Shown here piece by piece: positions 8,084 through 16,208 of a stretch of DNA of 64,000 nt. Source of the DNA: Variovorax beijingensis. GTDB taxonomy: Bacteria; Pseudomonadota; Gammaproteobacteria; Burkholderiales; Burkholderiaceae_C. Each line of letters begins with the position of its first letter. Position 1 is the first letter of the stretch. The notes under the pieces are model-generated. The model was not told the origin of the DNA. It made no database searches and saw nothing but the letters and a program-made list of their open reading frames with translations. A program made the translations under genes and the position numbers. Location: NCBI RefSeq assembly GCF_003951285.1, contig NZ_RXFQ01000007.1, positions 124,001 to 188,000 on the forward strand. The letters are read 5' to 3'.

Positions 8084-8923
8084 TCAGTCCGTCAGCCCGG
8101 CGCGCGCCAATTCCACGTCGAGCCGTTCCTTGGCGTCCGCCGGCTGCAGCGCGGCGGCCTTCTCGTAGAGCTGCGTGGCCTCGCCCAAGCGCGCGTCGCC
8201 GTGCAGCATGAGCAGCGCGCGGCCGTATTCCATCAGCGCGCTGGGCGAATGGGGGTACAGCTCGAGGCCGCGCTCGAACAGCTCGACCGACATTTCGGCG
8301 CGCACGCCGTAGGTCATGCGGCCGACCAGCGCGCCCACCTTGTCGATCACCTCGGCGTGGAAGGCGGCCAGCGCGACGTGCGCATCGGCATGCTGCGGCT
8401 GCAGCTCGATCACGCGCTCCAGCGCTCCCTTGAGCTTGCTGCCGAGGCCCTGCGCCAGGGCGCGCGCCACGCTGATGCCCTGGCTGTAGCGCCCGAGCGC
8501 ATAGGCCTGCCAGTAGAGGGCATGGCAGTTGTCGGGCTCGGCGCTGGCCTGGGTGCCGGCGCGTTCGATGACCTGGCGGAACATCGAAAGCCGGACCGAT
8601 TCGCGTGGCTCGAGGTAGTTGGCATAGACGGCGGTGGCCTGGTTGGCCAGCACCAGGCCGTCCGGCCCGTGCGCCAGGCCGAGCGCGGCGGCGCGCTCGA
8701 ACTCGCCGTTGTGATAAAGCGCCCAGCCGTCGGCCAGCGGATGCCCGCTCGGCGGGGGCGGCAGGGCATGGCCGGCGTGCAGCCGGGGCCAGTGCGGCAG
8801 CAGGCTGTGCGCGTCGTAGCGCGGCAGGTCGGCATAGGGCAGCGGTGTCCAGGATTGCGCAGCAGCCGTGGCAACCGGGCTGGCGGACATCAGCGAGAGC
8901 GGCTTGAAATCTGGATGGGGCAT
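8084..8923 (-). CDS. TPR-like protein of unknown function
   Basis: A 279-residue protein rich in Ala/Leu helices. Repeat-like pieces such as LADGWALYHNGEFERAAALG, LYWQAYALGRYSQG, ALERVIELQPQHADAHVALA and LFERGLELYPHSPSALMEYGRALL match the tetratricopeptide pattern, so it is probably a helical-repeat scaffold. There is no signal peptide or membrane segment. A longer reading frame exists, but ATG 8923 starts 4 nt after the TetR stop, fitting an operon; a start further in (MSASPVATA) is possible. Its pairing with the TetR regulator gene is the only clue to its role. Confidence 0.65.
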   Translation of the reverse strand: MPHPDFKPLSLMSASPVATAAAQSWTPLPYADLPRYDAHSLLPHWPRLHAGHALPPPPSGHPLADGWALYHNGEFERAAALGLAHGPDGLVLANQATAVYANYLEPRESVRLSMFRQVIERAGTQASAEPDNCHALYWQAYALGRYSQGISVARALAQGLGSKLKGALERVIELQPQHADAHVALAAFHAEVIDKVGALVGRMTYGVRAEMSVELFERGLELYPHSPSALMEYGRALLMLHGDARLGEATQLYEKAAALQPADAKERLDVELARAGLTD

Positions 8924-8927
8924 GGCG

Positions 8928-9641
8928 TTAACGGGCCTCGGCTGCCAAATCGGCGGTGGCCTCCGCAGGCCGCGCGCTTGCGGGATCATCGCCGCTGTAG
9001 GCATTGCTCAATGTCAGCAAATGCCGCCGCTGCTCGCCGCCGAGATACGGCGCGAGCAGGTGCAGCGTGTGCTGGCCGCCGCGCATCAGCGCGCCCTGGG
9101 CGTGCGCGGGTTCGAGCGCCTCGCGCGGATTGCGCACGTACTCGTAGCTGAGCCAGTAAGTCAGCACCACGACCATGCTCTGGGCCAGCGTGTCGACCTC
9201 GTGCGCGTCGATGTCCAGGTGCCCGGCCCGGCTCAGCCCCGCGATCAGCATGCGGATCGCGCGGGTCTTGTTCTTGAGCACCAGCTGGAACTGCGTTTCG
9301 AGATGCCGGTTCTTGCTCAGCAGGTCGTTCAGGTCGCGGTAGAGAAAGCGGTAGCGCCAGATCAGCTCGAACAGGCTGTGCATGAAGAACCAGGCGTCTT
9401 CCACATCGTGCACGCCTTCGCTGGCATGCAGCAGCTCGTTGAGTTCGGCCTCGTAGCCTTCGTAGAGCTTGTTGATCAGCTCTTCCTTGGCGGGGTAGTG
9501 GTAGTAGAGGTTGCCGGGGCTGATGTTGAGCTCGCCCGCCACCAGCGTGGTGGAGACGTTCGGCTCGCCGAAGCGGTTGAACAGCTCGAGCGCGGCTTCG
9601 AGGATGCGTTGCGCTGTGCGGCGTGGCGCTTTCTTGGCCAT
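8928..9641 (-). CDS. TetR/AcrR family transcriptional regulator
   Basis: A 237-residue TetR-type repressor. The N-terminal helix-turn-helix (residues about 8-60) contains RTAQRILEAALELFNRFGEPNVSTT then ISPGNLYYHYPAKEELI, the recognition-helix signature. The C-terminal ligand domain is long and helical. ATG 9641 is preferred over upstream in-frame starts because it lies just before the HTH. It heads a two-gene unit with the TPR-like protein. A dyad GTCCCC-N15-GGGGAC at 9646-9672, just upstream of the start, is a good candidate for its own operator. Its place between PHA and acyl-CoA genes suggests a lipid-type effector, which is inference. Confidence 0.88.
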   Translation of the reverse strand: MAKKAPRRTAQRILEAALELFNRFGEPNVSTTLVAGELNISPGNLYYHYPAKEELINKLYEGYEAELNELLHASEGVHDVEDAWFFMHSLFELIWRYRFLYRDLNDLLSKNRHLETQFQLVLKNKTRAIRMLIAGLSRAGHLDIDAHEVDTLAQSMVVVLTYWLSYEYVRNPREALEPAHAQGALMRGGQHTLHLLAPYLGGEQRRHLLTLSNAYSGDDPASARPAEATADLAAEAR

Positions 9642-9645
9642 GTCA

Positions 9646-9672
9646 GTCCCCGTTTTTTTGTCTCTTGGGGAC
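9646..9672. promoter_or_regulatory. Candidate TetR operator (dyad GTCCCC-N15-GGGGAC)
   Basis: Perfect 6-bp inverted repeat with a T-rich centre, 5 bp upstream of the TetR start codon and overlapping the expected leader. TetR-family repressors often bind dyads in their own promoter; binding here is inferred. Confidence 0.4.
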
Positions 9673-9716
9673 ACTCTAGCGTATGTGCACCGCACCATGA
9701 ATGCGCCAGCGCAATG

Positions 9717-9751
9717 TTTTGCGGCGGCGCGTGTTGTGCACCGCCGCAAAA
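9717..9751. repeat. Perfect 11-bp inverted repeat between phasin and TetR genes
   Basis: TTTTGCGGCGG at 9717-9727 is mirrored by CCGCCGCAAAA at 9741-9751 with a 13-nt loop. It lies 20 bp past the phasin stop (minus strand). The T-run is on the wrong side for a classic intrinsic terminator, so it may be a transcript-end stabilising hairpin or a regulatory dyad upstream of the TetR gene. Confidence 0.5.
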
Positions 9752-9770
9752 ACGGGGCTCGAGGAGGCGT

Positions 9771-10274
9771 TCAGCCCGGCTTGGTGCTGCTGCTGCGCCG
9801 CACGGTCTTCTTGGCGGCGGTGGCGGGTGCGGCGCTGCGGCCCGCGGTCTTGCGGCTTGCGGTGCGCGCCGTGGCGGTGCTCTTTTCCGGGCGGCGCTGC
9901 AGTTCGGCCTCCAGCGCGGCCACGCGGGCCTGCAGCGCGGCGTGCTCGGCGGCCGAGGGGATGCCCAGCTTTTCGAGCGCGCGCGCCACGCGCTCTTCGA
10001 AGATGTTCTCGAGCTTGCCCCACTGGCCCGCGGCCTTGGTGCCGAATTCGCTCGCGAAGCCGGCCATGCGCGTCTGTGCCTGCGCGAGGGTTTCCTCCGC
10101 GGCCTGCTGGGTCTTCTTCTGCAGGCCGGCGCCGTCCTTCACCAGCGCCTCGAAGGCCTTGCTGCCTTCCTGCTGCATCTTGGCAAAGGCGCCAAGCCCG
10201 GCCAGCCAGATCTGCTGGGCCGAGTCCTTGATGCGGTCGGAGCCCTTGTTGCCGTCGTCGTCCTGGGTAGCCAT
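9771..10274 (-). CDS. Phasin family protein (PHA granule-associated, PhaF/PhaI type)
   Basis: A 167-residue phasin-type protein that coats polyhydroxyalkanoate granules. The N-terminal part has the family motif AQQIWLAGLGAFAKMQQEGSK and a long amphipathic helix with heptad character (residues about 20-120, ending in QARVAALEAELQ, a coiled coil). The C-terminal 45 residues are Ala/Lys/Arg/Ser/Thr-rich (SRKTAGRSAAPATAAKKTVRR), like the DNA-binding histone-H1-like tail of PhaF, which helps segregate granules with the nucleoid. It stands alone between the thioesterase and TetR genes on the same strand. Confidence 0.85.
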   Translation of the reverse strand: MATQDDDGNKGSDRIKDSAQQIWLAGLGAFAKMQQEGSKAFEALVKDGAGLQKKTQQAAEETLAQAQTRMAGFASEFGTKAAGQWGKLENIFEERVARALEKLGIPSAAEHAALQARVAALEAELQRRPEKSTATARTASRKTAGRSAAPATAAKKTVRRSSSTKPG

Positions 10275-10361
10275 GATGCGAAATGTTCCTGTGAAGCCAA
10301 CGAGCGACTCTAGCCGCTCGGTCCGCTCGTTTTTAGAGCTTTGTATCTATGGCCGGGGGCG

Positions 10362-10811
10362 CTAGGTGGTTCCACCGGCGGCGCGGCTGGCGTCCAGGTG
10401 GGTCTTGGCGCGTTCGGCGAGCGCCATTTCTCCCGGCGTGCCCGGCACGTAGGGCTGCACCGGCAGCGGGCGGCCGTGCGAATCGACCGAGACGAAGACG
10501 ATCAGGCATTCGGTGGTCTTGTCCATGGTGCCGCCCTTCATGTCGCCGCTTCGCACCTCGACCGAGATGTTCATGCTGGTGGTGCCGGTGTAGGCCAGCC
10601 GGGCCTCGACCTCGACCAGATCGCCGATCATGATCGGGTGGTGAAAGCGGATGCTGCCGATGAAGGCCGTCACGCAGTAGCGCTTGGCCCAGCTGGTGGC
10701 GCAGGCGTAGCCGGCCTCGTCGATCCATTTCATGACGGTGCCGCCGTGGACCTTTCCGCCGAAGTTGACGGTGCTGGGCTCGGCCAGGAATCGAAGGGTG
10801 ATGGAGGACAT
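10362..10811 (-). CDS. Acyl-CoA thioesterase, hotdog fold (YciA/BFIT-like)
   Basis: A 149-residue hotdog-fold thioesterase that hydrolyses acyl-CoA in the cytosol. Recognisable are VNFGGKVHGGTVMKWIDEAGY (the G-x-HGG-x-x-M.W.DE.. helix holding the catalytic acid) and IRFHHPIMIGDLVEVEARL, then TTSMNISVEV. ATG 10811 is preferred to an upstream in-frame ATG (19 codons earlier) because family members begin at about this point, and AAAGGCGG lies upstream. It is in the same direction as the phasin gene with 87 bp between them. Confidence 0.87.
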   Translation of the reverse strand: MSSITLRFLAEPSTVNFGGKVHGGTVMKWIDEAGYACATSWAKRYCVTAFIGSIRFHHPIMIGDLVEVEARLAYTGTTSMNISVEVRSGDMKGGTMDKTTECLIVFVSVDSHGRPLPVQPYVPGTPGEMALAERAKTHLDASRAAGGTT

Positions 10812-10904
10812 GCGCCGCCTTTTGTATGGGCCGTGTGTGGGGTTCCGATTATGCGAGCGAGCGCCCACCGCGGCGCGCGCCGCCGGTCGGCGCGGCGCAC
10901 ACGC

Positions 10905-11804
10905 TCAGCCGCTGCCGCCGAACAGCTCCGCCAGCGTGCGCCGCAGCCAGGCGTTGCCGGCGTCCGCATGGAAGCGCTCGTGCCAGTGCTGCTTGACGGC
11001 GTAGGCCGGCAGCTCGAAGGGCGGCTCCAGCAGCTTCACCGGCTCCTGCGTGGCCAGCACCTTGCCGAGGATGCTGGGCACGATCACGATCAGCTCCGTG
11101 TGCGCCACGATGCGCGCCACGCTCAGGAAGCTCGACAGGCTGGCCACCACGTTGCGCCCGAGCCCCAGCCGCGCGATGGTCTTGTCGACGATGGCATGGC
11201 CGGTGCCCGACGAGGCCACCACCGCATGCGCCTCGCTCTCGAAGCGCCTGCGCGTGAGCCGCTCGCCGATGCGCGGATGGTTGCGCGCGGCCAGGCAGAC
11301 GAAGTTCTGCATGAACAGCGTCTGCTGGTAGAAGCCCGCGTCCAGCTGCGGCATGAAGCCCACCGCCAGGTCCACCGCGCCGTCCTCGAGCCGTCGCCCG
11401 CTCTCGGTGGAGATGATCTCGGTCTCGATGCGCACGCCGGGCGCCGTGCGCCGCAGGTGGTCGAGCAGGCCGGGCAGCAGCACGACCTCGCTGATGTCGG
11501 TCATGCAGATGCGAAAGCTGCGCGCCGCGGTGGCGGGGTCGAAACTCGCGCGTCCGCCCTTGGCCCGGTTCAGCCGGTCGAGGATGTCGAGCACCAGCGG
11601 CTGGATCTGCCGCGCATAGGGCGTGGGCTCCATGCCGCGCGAGGTGCGCACGAACAGCTTGTCGCCGAAATGCGTGCGCAGCCGCGCCAGCGCGGTGCTG
11701 GCCGCCGACTGGGACAGGCCGAGCCGCTCGGCGGCACTCGACACGTTGGCCGTCTTGTAGACCTCGTCGAACACCAGCAGCCATTCGAGATCGAGCTGGG
11801 CCAT
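10905..11804 (-). CDS. LysR family transcriptional regulator of the gentisate genes
   Basis: A 299-residue LysR regulator. The winged HTH is at residues 1-65 (LLVFDEVYKTANVSSAAERLGLSQSAASTALARLR), followed by the periplasmic-binding-like effector domain. It is transcribed divergently from gentisate 1,2-dioxygenase with 143 bp between the starts, the classic arrangement for a LysR activator of an aromatic operon (NahR/NagR/DntR subgroup). A motif ATC-N9-GAT, which has the T-N11-A form, lies in the spacer at 11831-11845. The inducer is expected to be 3-hydroxybenzoate, gentisate or a close aromatic acid. Confidence 0.9.
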   Translation of the reverse strand: MAQLDLEWLLVFDEVYKTANVSSAAERLGLSQSAASTALARLRTHFGDKLFVRTSRGMEPTPYARQIQPLVLDILDRLNRAKGGRASFDPATAARSFRICMTDISEVVLLPGLLDHLRRTAPGVRIETEIISTESGRRLEDGAVDLAVGFMPQLDAGFYQQTLFMQNFVCLAARNHPRIGERLTRRRFESEAHAVVASSGTGHAIVDKTIARLGLGRNVVASLSSFLSVARIVAHTELIVIVPSILGKVLATQEPVKLLEPPFELPAYAVKQHWHERFHADAGNAWLRRTLAELFGGSG

Positions 11805-11830
11805 GAAACATCTCCTTTGCGGCGACCACT

Positions 11831-11877
11831 ATCAAGAAACCAGATCGGGCCTATCGCCATGGCCCCATTGCGCCAAT
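11831..11877. promoter_or_regulatory. Candidate LysR operator region (T-N11-A motif)
   Basis: Between the divergent LysR and dioxygenase genes, ATC-AAGAAACCA-GAT (11831-11845) matches the T-N11-A consensus of LysR sites. A second dyad, ATTG-CGC-CAAT, is at 11867-11877. Together they would suit a recognition site and an activation site. Confidence 0.45.
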
Positions 11878-11947
11878 AGTAGTGCCGGCGGAAGATTGCG
11901 CTTCCCCGGAGACAACCGCCGCACGACGGCCGGAGCTGCTGCTGCCC

Positions 11948-13033
11948 ATGAACCCCACTGCCCAGAAATCCGCCGCCCCGGCGCCCGCCAATGCCGCGGA
12001 GCGCCGCGGCTATTACGAGCGCATCCGCCCGCTCCACCTCACGCCGCTGTGGGAGTCGCTGCATGCGCTGGTGCCGCGCGAGCCCGCCACGCCCTGCGTG
12101 CCGGCGCTCTGGCGCTACGACGAGATCCGCCCGCTGCTGATGGAATCGGCGGACCTCATCACCGCCGAGGAAGCGGTGCGCCGCGTGCTCGTGCTCGAGA
12201 ACCCGGCGCTGCCCGGCAACTCGTCGATCACGCAGTCGATCTACGCCGGCCTGCAGCTCATCATGCCGGGCGAGGTGGCGCCCTCGCACCGCCACGTGCA
12301 GTCGGCGCTGCGCTTCATCGTCGACGGCAAGGGCGCCTACACCACGGTGGGCGGCGAGCGCACCACCATGTACCCGGGCGACTTCATCATCACGCCGTCC
12401 TGGGCCTGGCACGACCACGGCAACGAGGGCGTCGGCGGCACGGTGGAGCCGGTGGTCTGGCTCGACGGGCTCGACATTCCGATGCTGCGCTTCTTCGACG
12501 CCGGCTTTGCCGAGAACGACGACGCCAAGGTGCAGCACGTGGCGCGCCCCGAGGGCAACAGCCTCGCGCGCTTCGGCCACAACATGGTGCCGGTGCGCCA
12601 CGACCACGCATCGCCCACCTCGCCGATCTTCAACTACCCCTACGCCCGCAGCCGCGAGGCGCTGGCCCTGCTGCAGAAGCAGGAAGCGCCCGATGCCTGG
12701 CTGGGCCACAAGCTGCGCTACATCAATCCGCTGACGGGCGGCGCGCCCATGCCCACCATCGGCACCCAGCTGCAGCTGCTGCCCCAGGGCTTCGCGGGCA
12801 AGACGCACCGCGCCACCGACGGCACCGTCTACAGCGTGGTCGAAGGCCGCGGCATTGCCGAGATCGCGGGCCGGCGCTTCGAGTTCGGGCCGCGCGACAC
12901 CTTCGTGGTGCCTTCGTGGGCGCCGCTGCGGCTTTCGGCGCCCGGCGAGGACGTGGTGCTCTTCAGCTTTTCGGACCGTCCCGTGCAGCAGGCCATGGGC
13001 ATCCTGCGCGAAGCCTTTCTCGAAGACGCCTGA
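11948..13033 (+). CDS. Gentisate 1,2-dioxygenase
   Basis: A 361-residue bicupin that opens the ring of gentisate (2,5-dihydroxybenzoate) with O2 and Fe(II) to give maleylpyruvate. The first cupin contains [21 protein letters not shown] with iron ligands H114 and H116 and the third His in SWAWHDHG (H155). The second cupin is at about 255-350. The N-terminus has [25 protein letters not shown], characteristic of the family (NagI/GtdA). A GTG 22 codons upstream is also in frame, but ATG 11948 has a GGAG at 11932-11935 and fits the usual length. First gene of the operon divergent from the LysR gene. Confidence 0.93.
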   Translation: MNPTAQKSAAPAPANAAERRGYYERIRPLHLTPLWESLHALVPREPATPCVPALWRYDEIRPLLMESADLITAEEAVRRVLVLENPALPGNSSITQSIYAGLQLIMPGEVAPSHRHVQSALRFIVDGKGAYTTVGGERTTMYPGDFIITPSWAWHDHGNEGVGGTVEPVVWLDGLDIPMLRFFDAGFAENDDAKVQHVARPEGNSLARFGHNMVPVRHDHASPTSPIFNYPYARSREALALLQKQEAPDAWLGHKLRYINPLTGGAPMPTIGTQLQLLPQGFAGKTHRATDGTVYSVVEGRGIAEIAGRRFEFGPRDTFVVPSWAPLRLSAPGEDVVLFSFSDRPVQQAMGILREAFLEDA

Positions 13034-13100
13034 ACCGTCCGCATTTTTTTCTTTCTTCTCTTGTCTTGACCCTGTGCCGCCGCGCGCGGCAGGAGCCCAC

Positions 13101-13805
13101 ATGTCCTTCGTCTTCACGCCTCCTTCCATCGTCGGCCTGCCCATCGCGGGCTCGAGCGAGCTGTTCCCGGTGCGCCGGGTCTACTGCGTGGGCCGCAACT
13201 ACGCGGCGCATGCGCGCGAGATGGGCTTCGACCCCGACCGCGAGCCGCCGTTCTTCTTCTGCAAGCCCAACGACGACGCCTCGGTGGTGCCGGTGGCCGA
13301 AGGCGAGACCGGCGCCATTCCATATCCGCCGCTCACGAGCAACTACCACTACGAAGCCGAGCTCGTCGTGGCCATCGGCAAGGGCGGCAAGGACATTGCG
13401 GTGGCAGAGGCCGCCAGCCACATTCACAGCTACGCCGTGGGCCTGGACATGACGCGGCGGGACCTGCAGATGAAGATGCGCGAAGCCGGCCGGCCGTGGG
13501 AAATCGGCAAGGCCTTCGATTTCTCGGCGCCCATTGCGCCGCTGCGCACGCTGGCCGACGTGGGCGAGATCAACGCCGGCGCCATCAGGCTCGAGGTCGA
13601 CGGCCAGGTGCGCCAGAACAGCGACATCACGCACCTGATCTGGTCCGTCAACGAGGTGATCGCCAATCTCTCGACGCTGTTCACGCTGCAGCCCGGCGAC
13701 CTGATCTTCACGGGCACGCCCGAAGGCGTGGGCGCGGTGAAGCCTGGGCAGACCCTCAAGGTAAGCATCGACAAGCTGCCTTCGCTCAGCGTCCGCATCG
13801 ACTGA
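13101..13805 (+). CDS. Fumarylacetoacetate hydrolase family protein (fumarylpyruvate hydrolase, NagK-like)
   Basis: A 234-residue FAH-family enzyme expected to split fumarylpyruvate into fumarate and pyruvate, the last step of the gentisate pathway. Seen are RRVYCVGRNYAAHAREMG, FFCKPNDD, YEAELVVAIGKGG (metal-binding E-x-E) and VGLDMTRRDLQ with the conserved Asp, then FTGTPEGVGAV near the end. The ATG at 13101 has AGGAG 5 nt upstream. No maleylpyruvate isomerase gene is found in this cluster, so either the isomerase is elsewhere or this enzyme acts directly on maleylpyruvate. Confidence 0.9.
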   Translation: MSFVFTPPSIVGLPIAGSSELFPVRRVYCVGRNYAAHAREMGFDPDREPPFFFCKPNDDASVVPVAEGETGAIPYPPLTSNYHYEAELVVAIGKGGKDIAVAEAASHIHSYAVGLDMTRRDLQMKMREAGRPWEIGKAFDFSAPIAPLRTLADVGEINAGAIRLEVDGQVRQNSDITHLIWSVNEVIANLSTLFTLQPGDLIFTGTPEGVGAVKPGQTLKVSIDKLPSLSVRID

Positions 13806-13829
13806 GCAGCGCAGCGCAGAGGCCACGCG

Positions 13830-15113
13830 ATGAGCATATTCCCCTCGAAGAACCCTCCCACCGTGCTGCTCGTCGGCGGCGGCATCGGCGGCATGGCGGC
13901 CGCGCTGGCGCTCGCGCGCCTCGGCGTTTCCATCGACCTGCTCGAACAGAGCGCCACCATCGGCGAGATCGGCGCCGGCCTGCAGCTCGGCCCCAACGCC
14001 TTCGCGGCGCTCGACGCGCTCGGCGTGGGCGAGGCGGTGCGCCGCAACTCGGTCTTCACCGACCGGCTCGTGATGATGGATGCGGTCGACTGCGGCGAAG
14101 TGGCTTCGGTGCCCGTGGGCGAAGCCTTCCGCGCGCGTTTCAGGAATCCGTATGCGGTGAGCCACCGCGCCGACCTGCACGGCGCCATCCACGAGGCCGT
14201 GAAGCAGCATCCGCTGATCCGCTTCCACACCTCGGCACAGGTCGAGTCCCTCGACATCGGCGCAGGCGGCGCGAAGGGTGTGGTCGCCACCACGCGCGAC
14301 GGCCGGCGCTTCAAGGCCGATGCCATCGTGGGATGCGACGGCGTGAAGTCGGTGGTGCGCGCCAGGCTCGTGGGCGACGAGGCGCGCGTCTCGGGCCACG
14401 TGGTGTACCGCGCGGTGGTGCCGGTGGCCGACATGCCGGCCGACCTGCGCTGGAATGCGCCCGTGGTCTGGGCCGGTCCCAACTGCCACCTGGTGCACTA
14501 TCCGCTGCGCCATGGCGAGCAATACAACCTGGTCGTCACCTTCCACAGCCGCGAGCAGGAGGAGTGGGGCGTTTCCGAGGGCAGCAAGGAAGAAGTGCTT
14601 TCCTACTTCGAGGGCGTGCATGCGCGCCCGCGCCAGCTGCTCGACCGGCCCAGCTCGTGGCGGCGCTGGAGCACGGCCGACCGCGATCCGGTGGCGCGCT
14701 GGAGCGACGGCCCGGCCACGCTGCTCGGGGACGCCGCGCATCCGATGATGCAGTACCTCGCGCAGGGCGCCTGCATGGCGCTGGAGGACGCGGTCACGCT
14801 GGGCGCCGCGGTGCGGGCCTGCGATTTCGACATGCCGGCCGCCTTCAAGCTCTACGAGGCTGCGCGCATTGCACGCACCGCCCGCGTGGTGCTGTCGGTG
14901 CGCGAGATGGGCCGGCTCTATCACGCCAAGGGCGTGGAGCGGCTGGTGCGCAACAGCCTCTGGGTGGGCCGCACGTCCGAACGCTTCTACGATGCGGTCG
15001 AGTGGCTGTATGCCTGGCGGCCCGAGCATTGCCTGGACGACGCGCCGCAGCCGCTGCGGCGCCCCGCCGCGGTGCCCGGTGCCGAGGCCGCCGCCGTGCT
15101 TTCGCCGCACTGA
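13830..15113 (+). CDS. FAD-dependent 3-hydroxybenzoate 6-monooxygenase
   Basis: A 427-residue class A flavoprotein hydroxylase, most like 3-hydroxybenzoate 6-hydroxylase (NagX/MhbM/XlnD type), which uses NADH and O2 to make gentisate. It has the FAD dinucleotide-binding motif LLVGGGIGGMAAALAL (glycines 16-21), the DG motif IVGCDGVKS, and the GD motif LLGDAAHPM with D301. The gentisate dioxygenase and FAH neighbours support this substrate over salicylate. It follows the FAH gene by 24 bp. Together the three genes turn 3-hydroxybenzoate into central metabolites, apart from the isomerase step. Confidence 0.9.
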   Translation: MSIFPSKNPPTVLLVGGGIGGMAAALALARLGVSIDLLEQSATIGEIGAGLQLGPNAFAALDALGVGEAVRRNSVFTDRLVMMDAVDCGEVASVPVGEAFRARFRNPYAVSHRADLHGAIHEAVKQHPLIRFHTSAQVESLDIGAGGAKGVVATTRDGRRFKADAIVGCDGVKSVVRARLVGDEARVSGHVVYRAVVPVADMPADLRWNAPVVWAGPNCHLVHYPLRHGEQYNLVVTFHSREQEEWGVSEGSKEEVLSYFEGVHARPRQLLDRPSSWRRWSTADRDPVARWSDGPATLLGDAAHPMMQYLAQGACMALEDAVTLGAAVRACDFDMPAAFKLYEAARIARTARVVLSVREMGRLYHAKGVERLVRNSLWVGRTSERFYDAVEWLYAWRPEHCLDDAPQPLRRPAAVPGAEAAAVLSPH

Positions 15114-15172
15114 TCGAACGGGTTTCCTTCATCATCACCATTCGAGGCCACAGGCCCAGGAGACAAGACAAC

Positions 15173-16162
15173 ATGAGCTTCTCACCACGCGCATTGCTGA
15201 CGGGCATCCTGGCCCTGGCGTCGCTGGCTGCCGCCACCGGCGCGCTGGCACAGGCCGGCGACTATCCGAACAAGCCGGTCACGCTGGTCACGCCCTTCGC
15301 CGCCGGGAGCGGTCCCGACGCGGTGCTGCGGCTGGTCTCCGACAAGCTCTCGCGGCTGTGGAACCAGCGCGTGCTGATCGACAACCGGCCGGGCGGCGGC
15401 GGCTTCATCGCCATCGACCAGGCGCGCCGCGCGGCGCCCGACGGCTACACGCTGCTGCAGCTGGACAGCGAGCACATCGCGGCGCTGCCGCACCTGTACA
15501 AGTCGCGCAACTTCGTGACGCTGCAGCACTTCGACCCCGTGGCCTCGCTGTTTCGCACGCCCTTCTTCGTGGCGGTGTCGAGCGAGTCGAAGTGGAAGAG
15601 CATGAGCGACCTCGTCGCGGCCGCCAAGGCGAGCCCCGACGCCATCGTCTACGGCTCCTGGGGCGTGGGCAGCCCGGGCCACCTGGGCGCGCAGCAGCTG
15701 GAGGCGCTCACCGGCATCCGCATGCGGCACGCGCCGTTCCGCGAGGTGTCGCAGCTGTTCTCGAACGTGGGTACGGGCGAAGTGCCGTGGAGCTTTGCGA
15801 GCATTCCGTCGAGCCAAGGCATCTACAAGGCCGGCAAGCTGCGCTACCTGGCCATTGCCGCGCCCAAACGCATTCCGCAGATGCCCGACGTGCCGACCAT
15901 GGCCGAGGCCGGCGGGCCGGCCTCGCTCGAGGTCAATTCCTTTGTCTCGCTGCTCGCACCCAAGGGCGTGCCGGCGGCCGTCAAGGCAAAGATCAACGCC
16001 GACGTGGCCAAGGTCATTGCCGACCCCGAGATCCGCGCGCGCTTCGACACCTTCGCCTTCGAGCCGCTGGCCTGGTCGCCCGAGGAGATCGAGCGCAACG
16101 CCGAGGCCAAGTCCAAGGTGTATGGCGAGCTGGTCCGCCGCGGCAACATCAGCCTCGACTAG
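15173..16162 (+). CDS. Bug-family tripartite tricarboxylate transporter binding protein
   Basis: A 329-residue periplasmic Bug (TctC-like) solute-binding protein. It has a Sec signal peptide (LLTGILALASLAAATGALAQA, cleavage near ALAQ-AGD) and starts the mature part with YPNKPVTLVTPFAAGSGPDAVLRL and DNRPGGGGFIAIDQ, both family signatures. It probably binds the aromatic acid used by this operon or a related carboxylate. No TctA or TctB membrane genes are nearby, so it must borrow a permease or act as a sensor. It follows the hydroxylase by 59 bp and is followed by a second Bug protein. Confidence 0.9.
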   Translation: MSFSPRALLTGILALASLAAATGALAQAGDYPNKPVTLVTPFAAGSGPDAVLRLVSDKLSRLWNQRVLIDNRPGGGGFIAIDQARRAAPDGYTLLQLDSEHIAALPHLYKSRNFVTLQHFDPVASLFRTPFFVAVSSESKWKSMSDLVAAAKASPDAIVYGSWGVGSPGHLGAQQLEALTGIRMRHAPFREVSQLFSNVGTGEVPWSFASIPSSQGIYKAGKLRYLAIAAPKRIPQMPDVPTMAEAGGPASLEVNSFVSLLAPKGVPAAVKAKINADVAKVIADPEIRARFDTFAFEPLAWSPEEIERNAEAKSKVYGELVRRGNISLD

Positions 16163-16208
16163 CGGCCTCATTACCATTACGTTTTTTCACATTTCCTTTT
16201 CACCTTCC

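Noticed and set aside
12963..15110. A 715-codon minus-strand frame over the gentisate genes
   Set aside because: His/Arg/Gly-rich shadow of the FAH and hydroxylase genes, both of which have clear family motifs.
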